Shown: positions 51,997 to 60,821 of the stretch, piece after piece
Layout of the letters: every line of letters starts with the position of its first letter
How positions within the stretch are numbered: position 1 is the first letter of the stretch
Assembly: GCA_964510315.1 (NCBI GenBank)
Contig: CAZEAP010000016.1
Location: forward strand, 1 to 64,000
Reading direction: 5' to 3'
Length of the DNA: 64,000 nt
Origin: CAZEAP01 sp964510315
GTDB taxonomy: Bacteria > Planctomycetota > Brocadiia > SM23-32
Translations under genes and position numbers: made by a program
The notes under the pieces: generated by a model
Databases searched by the model: none
Told to the model about the DNA's origin: nothing
What the model saw: the letters and a program-made list of their open reading frames with translations, nothing else

Positions 51997-53067
51997 ATGG
52001 GAACGGGTTGCCGGGAACGCCTGGCGGCGGCCTTCGCGCTGGAGGAGACGGACCGCACCCCCGTGCTGGGGGGCTGGATCGCCTGCCCGGAACACATCAT
52101 GCGGCTGGCCGACGCCACCGAGGAGGAATACTGGGAGAACCCCCGCGAGGTCTCCATCCGGGCCTACAGGGAACTCGGCGACGACGGGCTGATCGGGAAC
52201 TTCGTGCCCGGCGGGCGGGAGGACTTCCGGTGCGTCGATCGCGAGTCCTACCAGCGGGCCGACCTCGGCATCCCCCTGTCGGAAGCCCTGGAGCGGATCG
52301 ACGCCATGCCGTGTGGAGCCCGCATCGAGGAGGAGTTCGATTTCCAGTCCGAGTACGCACAATTCCGCGAGGACCTGCTTTACTGGCGGGACAGGTGCGA
52401 ACCGATGGTCTGGATGCCCGCCCAATGGACGGCCGGGGCCAGGGTGACCTGGTACAGCGAGTTCGGCTACGAGAACTTCTTCCTCATCGTCGGCGGCTAT
52501 CCGGAGAGGGCGCAGAAGCTGATGGAAGTCGGCGGCGCCCGCGGACACTGCCGGTCACGGCTCGTGGGCCGGGCCGTCGAGGAGAGCCTGTTCCCGAAAG
52601 CGTGCCTGCTGGGCGAGGACATCTGCACGCAGCGCGGGCCCATGGTGAGCCCGCGGTTCCTAAAGAGGCATTACATCCCTCAGCTCGCCCACGGCCTGGA
52701 GCCGCTGCTTGAGGCGGGGTGTAAGCCGGTGTGGCACAGCGACGGCGACGTTCGGCCGCTGATGGACATGCTGCTGGATGCGGGCGTGCAGGGCTTCCAG
52801 GGATTCCAGCCGGAGGTCGGGATGAGCCTCGAACTGGTGGCGAGAAAGCGCACCTCCGCCGGTGAACCGCTGCTGATCTTCGGACCTCTCGCCGTTACCA
52901 CGGAGCTGCCGCGCATGAGGCCGGAGCAGGTCCGCCGGCGGGTTCGGGAGGCGGAGGACATCTGCCGGGGACGCGCCTCGCTGGTCCTGTTCACCTCCAA
53001 CACCATCAACCCCGACGTGCCGCTGGAGAACATCATCGCCATGCACGAGGCCGTCCGGGAAGGTTGA
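51997..53067 (+). CDS. UroD-like protein 3
   Basis: A 356-residue superfamily member, more distant from the other two: RLAAAFALEETDRTPVLGGW, GEDICTQRGPMVSPRFL, VWHSDGDVRPLMDMLLDAGV and a normal C-terminal end (FTSNTINPDVPLENIIAMHE). ATG 51997 has GAGGG 8 bases upstream; a GTG at 51988 is also possible. It follows the fragment directly, so the group looks like tandem duplication and decay. Confidence 0.75.
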   Translation: MGTGCRERLAAAFALEETDRTPVLGGWIACPEHIMRLADATEEEYWENPREVSIRAYRELGDDGLIGNFVPGGREDFRCVDRESYQRADLGIPLSEALERIDAMPCGARIEEEFDFQSEYAQFREDLLYWRDRCEPMVWMPAQWTAGARVTWYSEFGYENFFLIVGGYPERAQKLMEVGGARGHCRSRLVGRAVEESLFPKACLLGEDICTQRGPMVSPRFLKRHYIPQLAHGLEPLLEAGCKPVWHSDGDVRPLMDMLLDAGVQGFQGFQPEVGMSLELVARKRTSAGEPLLIFGPLAVTTELPRMRPEQVRRRVREAEDICRGRASLVLFTSNTINPDVPLENIIAMHEAVREG

Positions 53068-53186
53068 ATGCGAGTTCGGCAAGCCGCAGGGTCTTCGGCC
53101 CTGGTGATGAGCCGGTAACCCGGGCTGAGTACGCGTTTACCGTTCAGAAGGAGACCGTGTTTGTTAGGGTTCAAACCAGCGGTGAG

Positions 53187-53272
53187 GCCGGGCCAAGGAT
53201 GGCCCGGCACTGCGACCTGGAAGGTCGCGCCACAACATGCCGCGCGGCTGTAGCGCGAGCATCCCTGCTCGC
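53187..53272. repeat. Three perfect short hairpins in series
   Basis: GCCGGGCCA-AGGA-TGGCCCGGC (53187-53208), GCGACCT-GGA-AGGTCGC (53212-53228) and GCGAGCA-TCCC-TGCTCGC (53255-53272). Each stem is perfect (9, 7 and 7 bp) with a loop of 3-4 bases. No T tract follows. Confidence 0.7.
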
Positions 53273-53335
53273 AGTGGCGGTGCTTCCAGCGCCGCCCGGT
53301 GAGCAGCGCCGCAGACGAGAGGGCCAACGGTGAGG

Positions 53336-53460
53336 GTGCAAGTACGGCGCAACAAGACAGCGAGATGCGTTCGGCGCCGGAAGGTAAAGCGCCTCAGCAT
53401 GACGGCGCGACGGGCACGGGCGGACGCAAGCGCATACGGAGGCTTTCCACAGAGCAATAC
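53336..53460 (+). repeat. Dispersed repeat A, copy 2
   Basis: Matches the minus strand of 225-296 (identical runs GAGATGCGTTCGGCGCC and GCGCCTCAGCATGACGGCG). The end (CCACAGAGCAA, 53446-53456) resembles the end of the spacer before the CHAT gene. Confidence 0.65.
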
Positions 53461-53470
53461 GGGAGCTGAC

Positions 53471-55195
53471 ATGACCGACAACAGAAAGCCCAACGTAATC
53501 CTTGTCATCACCGACGACCAGGGCTACGGCGACCTGGGGTGCACGGGCAATCCCTGGATCCACACGCCGGCCCTGGACGCCTTCCGCGAGTCCGCGGTCC
53601 GTTTCAGCGACTTCCATGTCTCCCCCCTCTGCACGCCGACCCGCGGGGCGCTGATGACCGGCCGTCGGCCCGTGCGCAACGGCGCCTGGGCCACCTGCTG
53701 GGGGCGCTCCATACTCCGCAGCAGCGAGGTGACCATGGCCGACGTGTTCGCCGGCAACGGATACCGGACCGGCATGTTCGGCAAGTGGCACCTGGGCGAC
53801 AACTACCCCTATCGGCCGCAGGACCGGGGTTTCGAGCACGTCGTGGGCCACAAGGGAGGCGGCGTCGGCCAGACGCCCGACTTCTGGGGGAACAACTACT
53901 TCGACGACACCTACTTCCACAACGGGGCGCCCGTCGGCCACGAGGGCTACTGCACCGACGTCTGGTTTGAAGAGGCCCTCAAGTTCATCGAGGCGCATCG
54001 GGAAGAGCCGTTCTTCTGCTATCTGGCGACCAACGCGCCGCACGGGCCGTACCTTGTGGCCGACCGCTACAAGCGGCGCTACGCGGACAACGAAGAGATC
54101 CCCGAGCCGGCCTTCTACGGGATGATCACGAACATCGACGAGAACTTCGCCGAACTCCAGCGCCGACTGGACGAACTCGATCTCGCGCGGGATACCGTCC
54201 TCATCTTCATGACCGACAACGGGAGTTCCGGGGGCTGCACGGTGGAGGGGGAGGGCCGGGTGCTGCGGGGCTACAACGCCGGCATGCGCGGCAAGAAGGG
54301 CTCCTATTACGACGGCGGGCACCGCGTGCCTTTTTTCGTCCGGTGGCCCGGAGGCGGCATCGTCGGTCCGAGGGAGGTGCGGGACCTCGCCCTGCACGTG
54401 GACCTGCTGCCCACCCTCATCCAGCTCTGCGGGCTGGAGCCGCCGGGGGGCGTCGCCTTCGACGGGCGCAGCTTCCTTCCAATGCTCAAAGGCGAGGAGG
54501 CCGGCGCGCCCGAGCGGATGCACTTCCTTCAGTACCGGCAGGATACCCACCCGCCCCGCCAATGGGAGAACGCCGTCATCACCGGGCGGTGGCGCCTGGT
54601 CCGGGGGCGGGAACTCTACGACATCGGCCGGGACCCGGGGCAGTGCTGCAACGTGGCGGGGAAGCATCCCGACGTCCTGGCCCGGATGCGGCGTGCCCAC
54701 GAAGAATGGTGGGAGGAGATCGAAACCCTCCTGACGCAGTATTGCCCCATCAGCCTGGGGCACGAGGCGGAGAATCCCGCGCGCCTGTGCGCCATGGACG
54801 TGCTCGGTGACGTGGCCTGGAACCAGGGCCACATCCTGCGCGCCAAAAAGAGCACCGGCACGTGGGCAGTGAACGTGGCTCGCCCGGGGACCTACCGGTT
54901 CGCCCTGCGGCGCTGGCCCGAGGAGCTGGGGCTGCCGCTGGATGAAGCGGCTCCCCCGGCGGAGGCGGAGCGGATTCCCTACACTCCCGACGCCGAGTCG
55001 AGCGCCATCCGCCCCCTGGGCGGACGGGTGGGACTGTTCGACCGGGAGGAGACCGTCGAAGTCGGCCCCGGCGAGGAGACGGTCGACCTCACCTTCGACG
55101 TCGAGCGCACCGGCGAGACACGACTGGAAGCCTGGTTTGCCGATGCCGACGGCGAAGAGCGCGGGGCTTACTACGTCACCGTCGAGCGGCTTTGA
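53471..55195 (+). CDS. Type I sulfatase (formylglycine-dependent)
   Basis: Removes sulfate from a sugar or other ester. The 574-residue protein has metal-binding Asp residues in VITDDQGYGDLG (D15, D16), the formylglycine site CTPTRGALMTGR (C54, P56, R58), GKWHLGD, and MTDNGSSGG. Cys at the FGly position means it needs the FGE maturase, encoded elsewhere. There is no signal peptide, unusual for sulfatases acting on external polysaccharides, so it may act inside the cell or the start may be misjudged; nothing signal-like lies upstream in frame. The last 170 residues form an extra beta-rich domain beyond the usual sulfatase end. Confidence 0.9.
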   Translation: MTDNRKPNVILVITDDQGYGDLGCTGNPWIHTPALDAFRESAVRFSDFHVSPLCTPTRGALMTGRRPVRNGAWATCWGRSILRSSEVTMADVFAGNGYRTGMFGKWHLGDNYPYRPQDRGFEHVVGHKGGGVGQTPDFWGNNYFDDTYFHNGAPVGHEGYCTDVWFEEALKFIEAHREEPFFCYLATNAPHGPYLVADRYKRRYADNEEIPEPAFYGMITNIDENFAELQRRLDELDLARDTVLIFMTDNGSSGGCTVEGEGRVLRGYNAGMRGKKGSYYDGGHRVPFFVRWPGGGIVGPREVRDLALHVDLLPTLIQLCGLEPPGGVAFDGRSFLPMLKGEEAGAPERMHFLQYRQDTHPPRQWENAVITGRWRLVRGRELYDIGRDPGQCCNVAGKHPDVLARMRRAHEEWWEEIETLLTQYCPISLGHEAENPARLCAMDVLGDVAWNQGHILRAKKSTGTWAVNVARPGTYRFALRRWPEELGLPLDEAAPPAEAERIPYTPDAESSAIRPLGGRVGLFDREETVEVGPGEETVDLTFDVERTGETRLEAWFADADGEERGAYYVTVERL

Positions 55196-55226
55196 ATGCA
55201 CGGTGCGGCGGAGTCGCCCCGGGGAC

Positions 55227-56276
55227 TTATCCGGGTGATCGGTCGGCCTTTCGGGCGGCCAGCATCTGGACGAACGCCTCGAGGCGCGTCTTCAACTGGC
55301 CGGAGAGCGGGCCCGGCCGGTCGGCCTCCAGGGTGAGCACCGGCAGGTCGGTCTCGTCGCGGATGATGCGGTCTTCGATCCGTCGATGGCAGAAGCTCTG
55401 GACGTAGTGGATCAGCCCGTCCAGCCGCCGGCGCCGACATTCCTCCCGGAGGTCTGCCACGCGGGGGAACACGCCGTAGGGGTAGGTGTAGTGGGAGTAC
55501 TGCGCCGCCAGGGAGGGGGCGGGCCGGGGCATGGCGAACTGCCGCTGGGTTTCGTTGAAGACCACGCGCGCGCCGGCGTCCTCCAGGAAGCCATAAAGCT
55601 CCGGGACAATGGGCGGGATGCCGCAGAGGCCGAGCCGGAGGGGGTGGGAGAGGGGTTCGCGGGCGTCGGCGGCACAGATGAACTCCCGCGCGGCAGCGCG
55701 GTAGCGGTCCGGGTCGGTGCAGAAGTCGCTCGCGCTCACCAGCCACAGGTGGTTCTCCAGCCCGTGGACTTTGCCGTCTTCCCATGCCAGGCGGTCGATC
55801 TCTCCGGCCAGCGAACGGACCGGCTCCAGTCGCTCGCGCCACCCTTCCGCCTCCGCCGGGTCGGCGCCGAGCCGTTCGGCGAACTCCTCCAGCACCTCCT
55901 GCATGGCGGCCTCGTCCTGACCGGCCGGGTAGTCGAAGGCGATGGTCTCGACCCCCTCGTGGCGGAGCACTTCCATCAGCGCGACCGCGTTGCTGCAGTC
56001 CCCGCGGGTCACGCCGACGATCCGGGGAATCCCGAACCGCCGCACCGCACCGTAGATGCCCTTCGTCCAGCAGCAGCAGGTGCGGGGGAAGCCGGCCCGT
56101 TCGGCCTCCGCGATCAGCTCGGCCGGCTCCACCGCCCCAATGAACAGGTTGTTCAGGTCGAGGGGGATGAGTCCGGCGGCGAAGACCACCTCCACCGGCA
56201 CGGTGGTGGTCATGCCGAGGAGGCGCTCGGCGGGCAACTCTTGCGGGGGCGCCGGCGGGAGGACTGTCGCGCTCAT
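55227..56276 (-). CDS. 2-hydroxyacyl-CoA dehydratase D-component-like protein (HgdB/BcrC family)
   Basis: A 349-residue protein of the family that holds subunits of 2-hydroxyglutaryl-CoA dehydratase and benzoyl-CoA reductase, which carry iron-sulfur clusters. Visible family parts are PVEVVFAAGLIPLDLNN, CCCWTKG at about 67-73, TRGDCSN, and QSFCHRRIEDR near the C terminus. The usual second subunit (HgdA) and the ATP-driven activator (HgdC) are not nearby. Orphan members occur in many anaerobes with unknown role, so a redox function is only likely. Its ATG overlaps the stop of the upstream gene (ATGA), so translation is coupled. Confidence 0.75.
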   Translation of the reverse strand: MSATVLPPAPPQELPAERLLGMTTTVPVEVVFAAGLIPLDLNNLFIGAVEPAELIAEAERAGFPRTCCCWTKGIYGAVRRFGIPRIVGVTRGDCSNAVALMEVLRHEGVETIAFDYPAGQDEAAMQEVLEEFAERLGADPAEAEGWRERLEPVRSLAGEIDRLAWEDGKVHGLENHLWLVSASDFCTDPDRYRAAAREFICAADAREPLSHPLRLGLCGIPPIVPELYGFLEDAGARVVFNETQRQFAMPRPAPSLAAQYSHYTYPYGVFPRVADLREECRRRRLDGLIHYVQSFCHRRIEDRIIRDETDLPVLTLEADRPGPLSGQLKTRLEAFVQMLAARKADRSPG

Positions 56277-57577
56277 GGTCTTGTCGTCAACGGGGGCTTG
56301 GGCCCGACGTGGAAGGTAGGATCGGCCATCTCGCGGAGATTTTCGCCTTTTGAGCCGCCCGAATCCTCCAGGTCCTCTCCGACGGAATAGACTATCCTCC
56401 TATCGCGAGAATAGCGCATGGGCCGGCCGTCGAAGGGGTCCACGGGGACGGCGTCCAGGTAGTCGGGCACGAGTGCGTCGAGCGACTCCGGCAGATGTCC
56501 TTCCCTTTGCTCGAAGGCCCTGAGGGAAAGGACCAACTGCGCCGCGCCCACGTGGAGATTCTCCCAGCATTTCTTCAGCAAAAGCCCCTCACCGTTCGGT
56601 TGCAGCACCGATGCCAGGATTTTCCCGAACAGATTGCCGGATGCCGCCAACAACACGAGGTTGGGATCGTCCCGGGGCAGGTCGGGCAGTCCGGAGAAGT
56701 CGAACTCGGCCGCGGTACGGGGGACGTTCCCGATATAGGTGCGATACATCTGTCCAAACAGCCTTTTGGTATTGTTGGGCTGGAAGAAGTAGCCCGTGTA
56801 GCCTGCCGGGAACGATGGGTCATCTCCGCCCAGCACATCATCGAAGCTGCACTTCCCCTGCGCAAGATCATCCACCAGGATTTCAGCGTTCCTGTACTCG
56901 GCGCGAAAGGCATCGCACAGCCCTCTCTGATCTGCCCTGTAGTCGCCCAACCGCCGGGCATTCCGGATCAGCAGGGCCGGCTCCGACGGGGAGCCCCACG
57001 GGCTGCCGATGAGGTGTCTGAAGGCCGTTGCTTTGGCCTCTATTCCTAAGTAGTAAAGGATGAGTTCCCCCTTGCAGGCTTCGATCATGTTTCCGAAATG
57101 CAAGACCGTCATCAGCTCTCTGAGAGCCCGCTGCTCCTCCCCTTTTTCCAGGAGCGACACGGCGCGGAGGCACACAACCCGCCCGAGGTGCAGCCATGGC
57201 AGAAGAAGGGGGCAGGTTTCGCCTATGCCCTTTGGCTCCGGAGCCTGGCAACGGGAACATCTCAGGCCTCTGTTCAGCAACTCCAGCGCCTCGCGGTTCC
57301 GCTCCAGGAGTTCCTCGACCTGCGGTGCCTCCCACGTGTCACCGTCCAACATCTCGAGGAGCCGGTCTTCGGACTCCTCATCCTCCGGCCAGTACACCTT
57401 CTCTCCGGCCCGGTTGAACCAGTAGTAAGCGTTCTGCTTTTCGGGAATGTCCGGCCGCTCCAGACGCAGATCGCCGACCGCCGGAGGCGGCCCATCGCTT
57501 GTTACGTAGTATCCTATCGCGGCCAGAAGGAGGGCGACCAGGAGCGCCGCCACCAGCAGTCTGGGAAGCTTTCTCAT
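56273..57577 (-). CDS. Membrane-anchored protein with a pseudopilin-like C-terminal end
   Basis: I do not recognise a family for the whole 434-residue protein. It has one N-terminal membrane helix (about 6-25) and a helical middle with a few cysteines (GLRCSRCQAP). Its C-terminal 80 residues (AFEQREGHLPESLDALVPDY, then VPVDPFDGRPMRYS) are like the processed part of type II secretion pseudopilins. Similar proteins are common in planctomycetes. ATG 57577 follows GGAGG; a TTG upstream is less likely. It is translationally coupled to the HgdB-like gene. Confidence 0.55.
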   Translation of the reverse strand: MRKLPRLLVAALLVALLLAAIGYYVTSDGPPPAVGDLRLERPDIPEKQNAYYWFNRAGEKVYWPEDEESEDRLLEMLDGDTWEAPQVEELLERNREALELLNRGLRCSRCQAPEPKGIGETCPLLLPWLHLGRVVCLRAVSLLEKGEEQRALRELMTVLHFGNMIEACKGELILYYLGIEAKATAFRHLIGSPWGSPSEPALLIRNARRLGDYRADQRGLCDAFRAEYRNAEILVDDLAQGKCSFDDVLGGDDPSFPAGYTGYFFQPNNTKRLFGQMYRTYIGNVPRTAAEFDFSGLPDLPRDDPNLVLLAASGNLFGKILASVLQPNGEGLLLKKCWENLHVGAAQLVLSLRAFEQREGHLPESLDALVPDYLDAVPVDPFDGRPMRYSRDRRIVYSVGEDLEDSGGSKGENLREMADPTFHVGPKPPLTTRP

Positions 57578-57635
57578 CGTCGCAACCTCCTCCAAGCCAC
57601 AGGCGCCGGTTCCGGGGTTCCGGCCCCGGAGCTAC

Positions 57636-58517
57636 TCAAACTGAACTCTCCAGGATCCTCAGGCCCACATAAATCGCGGCAAGCACCAGCACAAGCAAGA
57701 CGGCCAGCACCACTCGCCGTTTGCCGCCCTTTTCGGCTTGCTCCGGCGGCGGTGCTTCACGTTCCGCCTTCGGACCGGCGAGCGCCTGATAAAGCACGAC
57801 ACGGACACCGATGTAAAACGGCCACAGCAGTGTCCAGCACACGATCGAAGCGACGGTTTCCAGCGCGCGATGAAGCTGGCCCAACCATCCGATGGCCAGA
57901 GAGACCACCACCTGCACTGCTGTTACGACAAGCAGGACAGCAAAGACGCGCCAGAAGGAGCCCCGCACGATTCGGCGGCTTCTCCTGAAAGCGCTGAACA
58001 CACTCCTGCCCTCCAGCACGGCGACGTATCCGGCGAAACAAAAGATTGTGCCGAGATACACGCCCGGCACTAAGAGGAGGCACGTTCCGATGCTGACGCT
58101 GAGCCAGTATACTGCGACCGCGCCGACGTAATGCCAGAAGGGCTCCTCCACGCTGACGAAACTGCGTTTCAGCTCGGGCTCGCGCCCGAGGGAGGCATCG
58201 GAGGTGGCCACCATCAGGGCCGCGGCGGCCCACAACCACAAAACGAGGGCGGGAAGGTTAAGTGCCCAACTCGCCCAGAAGGCCCACCGGGGCATCGTGA
58301 ACAGCCAGGTGGAAAAGATGACGCCCAAGACCATGAAGAGGGCGTTGCCGACCAGCGAGATCAAGAGGAGCAGAGAAAGGTTGTCCCGATAGAGACGGAG
58401 CGCCCCGACCAACACGTTGCCGACGCTCGGCTTGGCCTCGGCGCGCGCGTTCGGGGCAGTTCCGCTCGCGTCCGCCTCCTGGGTCGGCTCCTCCGGTGAT
58501 GCTCCTTCTACCGGCAT
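57636..58517 (-). CDS. Multi-pass membrane protein of unknown function
   Basis: A 293-residue protein with a hydrophilic N terminus (1-40) and about six membrane helices (for example LSLLLLISLVGNALFMVLGV near 47 and IGTCLLLVPGVYLGTIFCFA near 150), then a charged segment and a final helix. The LLVPGVYLGTIF pattern with a short amphipathic stretch resembles the membrane domain of the glycerophosphodiester phosphodiesterase-associated/DUF975-like proteins. AGGAGG precedes the ATG. The function is unknown. Confidence 0.6.
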   Translation of the reverse strand: MPVEGASPEEPTQEADASGTAPNARAEAKPSVGNVLVGALRLYRDNLSLLLLISLVGNALFMVLGVIFSTWLFTMPRWAFWASWALNLPALVLWLWAAAALMVATSDASLGREPELKRSFVSVEEPFWHYVGAVAVYWLSVSIGTCLLLVPGVYLGTIFCFAGYVAVLEGRSVFSAFRRSRRIVRGSFWRVFAVLLVVTAVQVVVSLAIGWLGQLHRALETVASIVCWTLLWPFYIGVRVVLYQALAGPKAEREAPPPEQAEKGGKRRVVLAVLLVLVLAAIYVGLRILESSV

Positions 58518-58593
58518 CGCGGTTCCTCCTTACGGTCGGACCACGCGAGAGCCAAACGACTCGGCCCGGGCCGCTGCGGCGCCAGGTTCCCCC

Positions 58594-59394
58594 TCAGACC
58601 GAGAGGTGTGTCTCGACGAGTCTCTTCAGTTCGGCGATGTCCCCGGTGACGTCCCGGTCGCGGCCCCCGAGATACTCGATCGAAAAGTGTCCCCCGTAGC
58701 CCCGTTCCCGCAGGGCGTCCAGTATCCACTCGAAGTCCACCGTTCCCTCTCCGAGGGGCCGCTGCATCTTCTCCGGGCCCGCGTCGCGGAGGTGGACGTG
58801 CTCGGTCCTCTCCAGCAGCGGTTCGGTCTCCCGCACGTCCAGGCTCTGCATGACGAAATGGCTGGGGTCGTAGGCCAGCGCCAGGTCGGCGTCCGCCTCC
58901 AGCAGGCGCGCGATCTGGTCGAGGGTCTCGAAGGGGGTGTTCTTGTGGGCTTCCAGGACGAACCGGACGCCCCACTCGCGGGCGGGCGACCGCATCTCCC
59001 GCCAGGTGGCCAGGGTGCCCTCCAGTGCTTCGTCCCAGTCCACCTCCTCCCTCATGTAGCCGGGGTAGAAGGACGCCACGGGGACGCCGAGGTGTTCCAT
59101 CAGGCGTGCGACGGCGCCGACTTTCTCCAGCCGCTCGCTCCTGATCTCGTCTCGGCGGTCATAGAGGTCGCCGACGGCGACGTTGAGGGCGACCGGCTCC
59201 AGGCCGTGGCGGCGGAGGGACTCGGTGACCTCGGAGGAGGCGACCTCCCACTCGGTGACGAGTTCCTCCGGCTCGACGTGGTTCCAGCCCTCGATGGAGA
59301 TCAGGTCGACGTGCCCGAAGCCGAGCCCCGCCACTTCGGCGAGCGCTTCATCCAGGGGAACTTTGAACGCGCTGGTGGAACATGCAACGGCCAT
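58594..59394 (-). CDS. Sugar phosphate isomerase/epimerase-like TIM barrel (IolE/xylose-isomerase-like)
   Basis: A 266-residue protein of the AP-endonuclease-2 fold: MAVACSTSAFKVPLDEAL at the start, the metal-binding residues VLEAHKNTPFETLDQ (Glu, His), ALAYDPSHF (Asp, His), HVHLRDAG and FSIEYLGGRD (final Glu). All metal ligands appear present, so it is likely an active isomerase or epimerase. The sugar is unknown. GGAAGG lies upstream. It is 69 bases after accC on the same strand. Confidence 0.8.
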   Translation of the reverse strand: MAVACSTSAFKVPLDEALAEVAGLGFGHVDLISIEGWNHVEPEELVTEWEVASSEVTESLRRHGLEPVALNVAVGDLYDRRDEIRSERLEKVGAVARLMEHLGVPVASFYPGYMREEVDWDEALEGTLATWREMRSPAREWGVRFVLEAHKNTPFETLDQIARLLEADADLALAYDPSHFVMQSLDVRETEPLLERTEHVHLRDAGPEKMQRPLGEGTVDFEWILDALRERGYGGHFSIEYLGGRDRDVTGDIAELKRLVETHLSV

Positions 59395-59463
59395 TGGGGA
59401 CCTTCCTTCGTGAAAGGACGTTCGCGCCGCGGCACCGGCGGGTCTCAGCCGGCTTGCCGGGCT

Positions 59464-60816
59464 TCAGATCGAGCGTGCTTCCAGCAGGTTCTCCACGAAG
59501 CGGACGTCGAAGTCGCCGCCCACGTAGCCCCCGTGCTGGATCAGGTCGCGGTAGAACGGAACGGTGGTGTGAATGCCCTCGATGATGAACTCGCTCAGAG
59601 CGCGCCGGAGGCAGGCCAGCGCCTGGTGGCGGTCGGGTTGGTGGACGATCAGCTTCGCCACCATGGAGTCGTAGTAGGGCTTCACCTCGTAGCCGCTGTA
59701 AGCATGAGTGTCCACGCGGACGCCGGGCCCGCCCGGCGGGATGAACTCCGAGATCAGGCCGGGGGAGGTGCGGAAGTCGTCGTCGGGGTTCTCCGCGTTG
59801 ACCCGGCACTCGATGGAGACGCCTTCAAATTCGAGCTTCTTCTGCTGGAGGGTCAGCTTCTCGCCCGCGGCCACCCGGAGCTGCTCTTTCACCAGGTCCA
59901 CGCCGGTGACCTGCTCGGTGATAGGGTGCTCGACCTGGAGGCGGGCGTTCATCTCGATGAAATAGAAGTCGCCTTCGCTGTCGACGAGGAACTCCACGGT
60001 GCCGGCGTTGCTGTAGCCGACGTCGCGGGCGATCTTGACCGCCGCGCGGGTGATCTCCTCCCGCAGGTCATCGTCGATGCCGGGGCTGGGGGTCTCCTCG
60101 ATCAGCTTCTGGAACCGTCTCTGGATGCTGCAGTCGCGCTCGCCCAGGTGGATGACCTGGCCGTAGTTGTCGGCCAGTATCTGCACCTCGACGTGGCGGG
60201 CGTGTTCGAGGACCTTCTCGATATAGACGGCGGGGTTTTTGAAGGCGGCGTCGGCTTCGTTGCGGGCCAGGGCGAGCATGTTCTTGAGGCTGATGTCGTT
60301 GTGGGCGATGCGCATGCCCCGCCCGCCCCCGCCGGCGGCGGCCTTGATCATGACGGGGTAGCCGATCTGGTGGGCCAGTTCGAGGGCGTTCTCGTCGTTG
60401 TCCAGGGGGTCCTCGCTGCCCGGAATAAGGGGGACTTTGGCCTCCTGGGCGATCTGGCGGGCGCGGACCTTGTTGCCCATCTTGCGCATCACGTCGGAGC
60501 GGGGGCCGATGAAGACGATGTTGGACTCCTCGCATATCTCCGCGAAGTTGTCCTCCTCGGCCAGGAAGCCGTAACCGGGGTGTATGGCGTCGACGTTGGT
60601 GATCTCGGCGGCGCTGATGATGCGGGGGATGTTCAGGTAGCTTTCCGCGGGCGGGGCGTCGCCGATACAGACGCTCTCGTCGGCCAGTTCCAGGTAGCGG
60701 GTGCCGGCATCGGCCCTGGAGTAAACGAGGACGGTCTCGATGCCCAGCTCCCGGCAGGCGCGCATCACCCGGAGGGCGATCTCGCCTCTGTTGGCAATGA
60801 GAACTCTGCTGAACAT
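59464..60816 (-). CDS. accC: Biotin carboxylase subunit of acetyl-CoA carboxylase
   Basis: Carboxylates biotin on AccB with ATP and bicarbonate, the start of fatty acid synthesis. The 450-residue protein has the ATP-grasp features: VLIANRGEIALR at the start, AAAGGGGRGMRI, HARHVEVQILAD, ERDCSIQRRFQKLIEE, FIEMNARLQVEH. The gene is downstream of accB, but 229 bases of repeat-rich DNA lie between them, and the ATG has no Shine-Dalgarno sequence: the five-fold ACTTCAG repeat sits in its place (read on the minus strand). Confidence 0.97.
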   Translation of the reverse strand: MFSRVLIANRGEIALRVMRACRELGIETVLVYSRADAGTRYLELADESVCIGDAPPAESYLNIPRIISAAEITNVDAIHPGYGFLAEEDNFAEICEESNIVFIGPRSDVMRKMGNKVRARQIAQEAKVPLIPGSEDPLDNDENALELAHQIGYPVMIKAAAGGGGRGMRIAHNDISLKNMLALARNEADAAFKNPAVYIEKVLEHARHVEVQILADNYGQVIHLGERDCSIQRRFQKLIEETPSPGIDDDLREEITRAAVKIARDVGYSNAGTVEFLVDSEGDFYFIEMNARLQVEHPITEQVTGVDLVKEQLRVAAGEKLTLQQKKLEFEGVSIECRVNAENPDDDFRTSPGLISEFIPPGGPGVRVDTHAYSGYEVKPYYDSMVAKLIVHQPDRHQALACLRRALSEFIIEGIHTTVPFYRDLIQHGGYVGGDFDVRFVENLLEARSI

Positions 60817-60821
60817 TGGGC

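Larger units (their letters stand above)
53068..53470. other. Gene-free region with hairpins and repeat A
   Basis: About 400 bases before the sulfatase gene without a credible gene. It holds three consecutive perfect hairpins (53187-53272) and then dispersed repeat A. No clear promoter is seen for the sulfatase gene. Confidence 0.6.

Noticed and set aside
53160..53185. A tRNA-like T-arm word (GGGTTCAAACC)
   Set aside because: No acceptor stem, anticodon arm or D arm can be folded around it.
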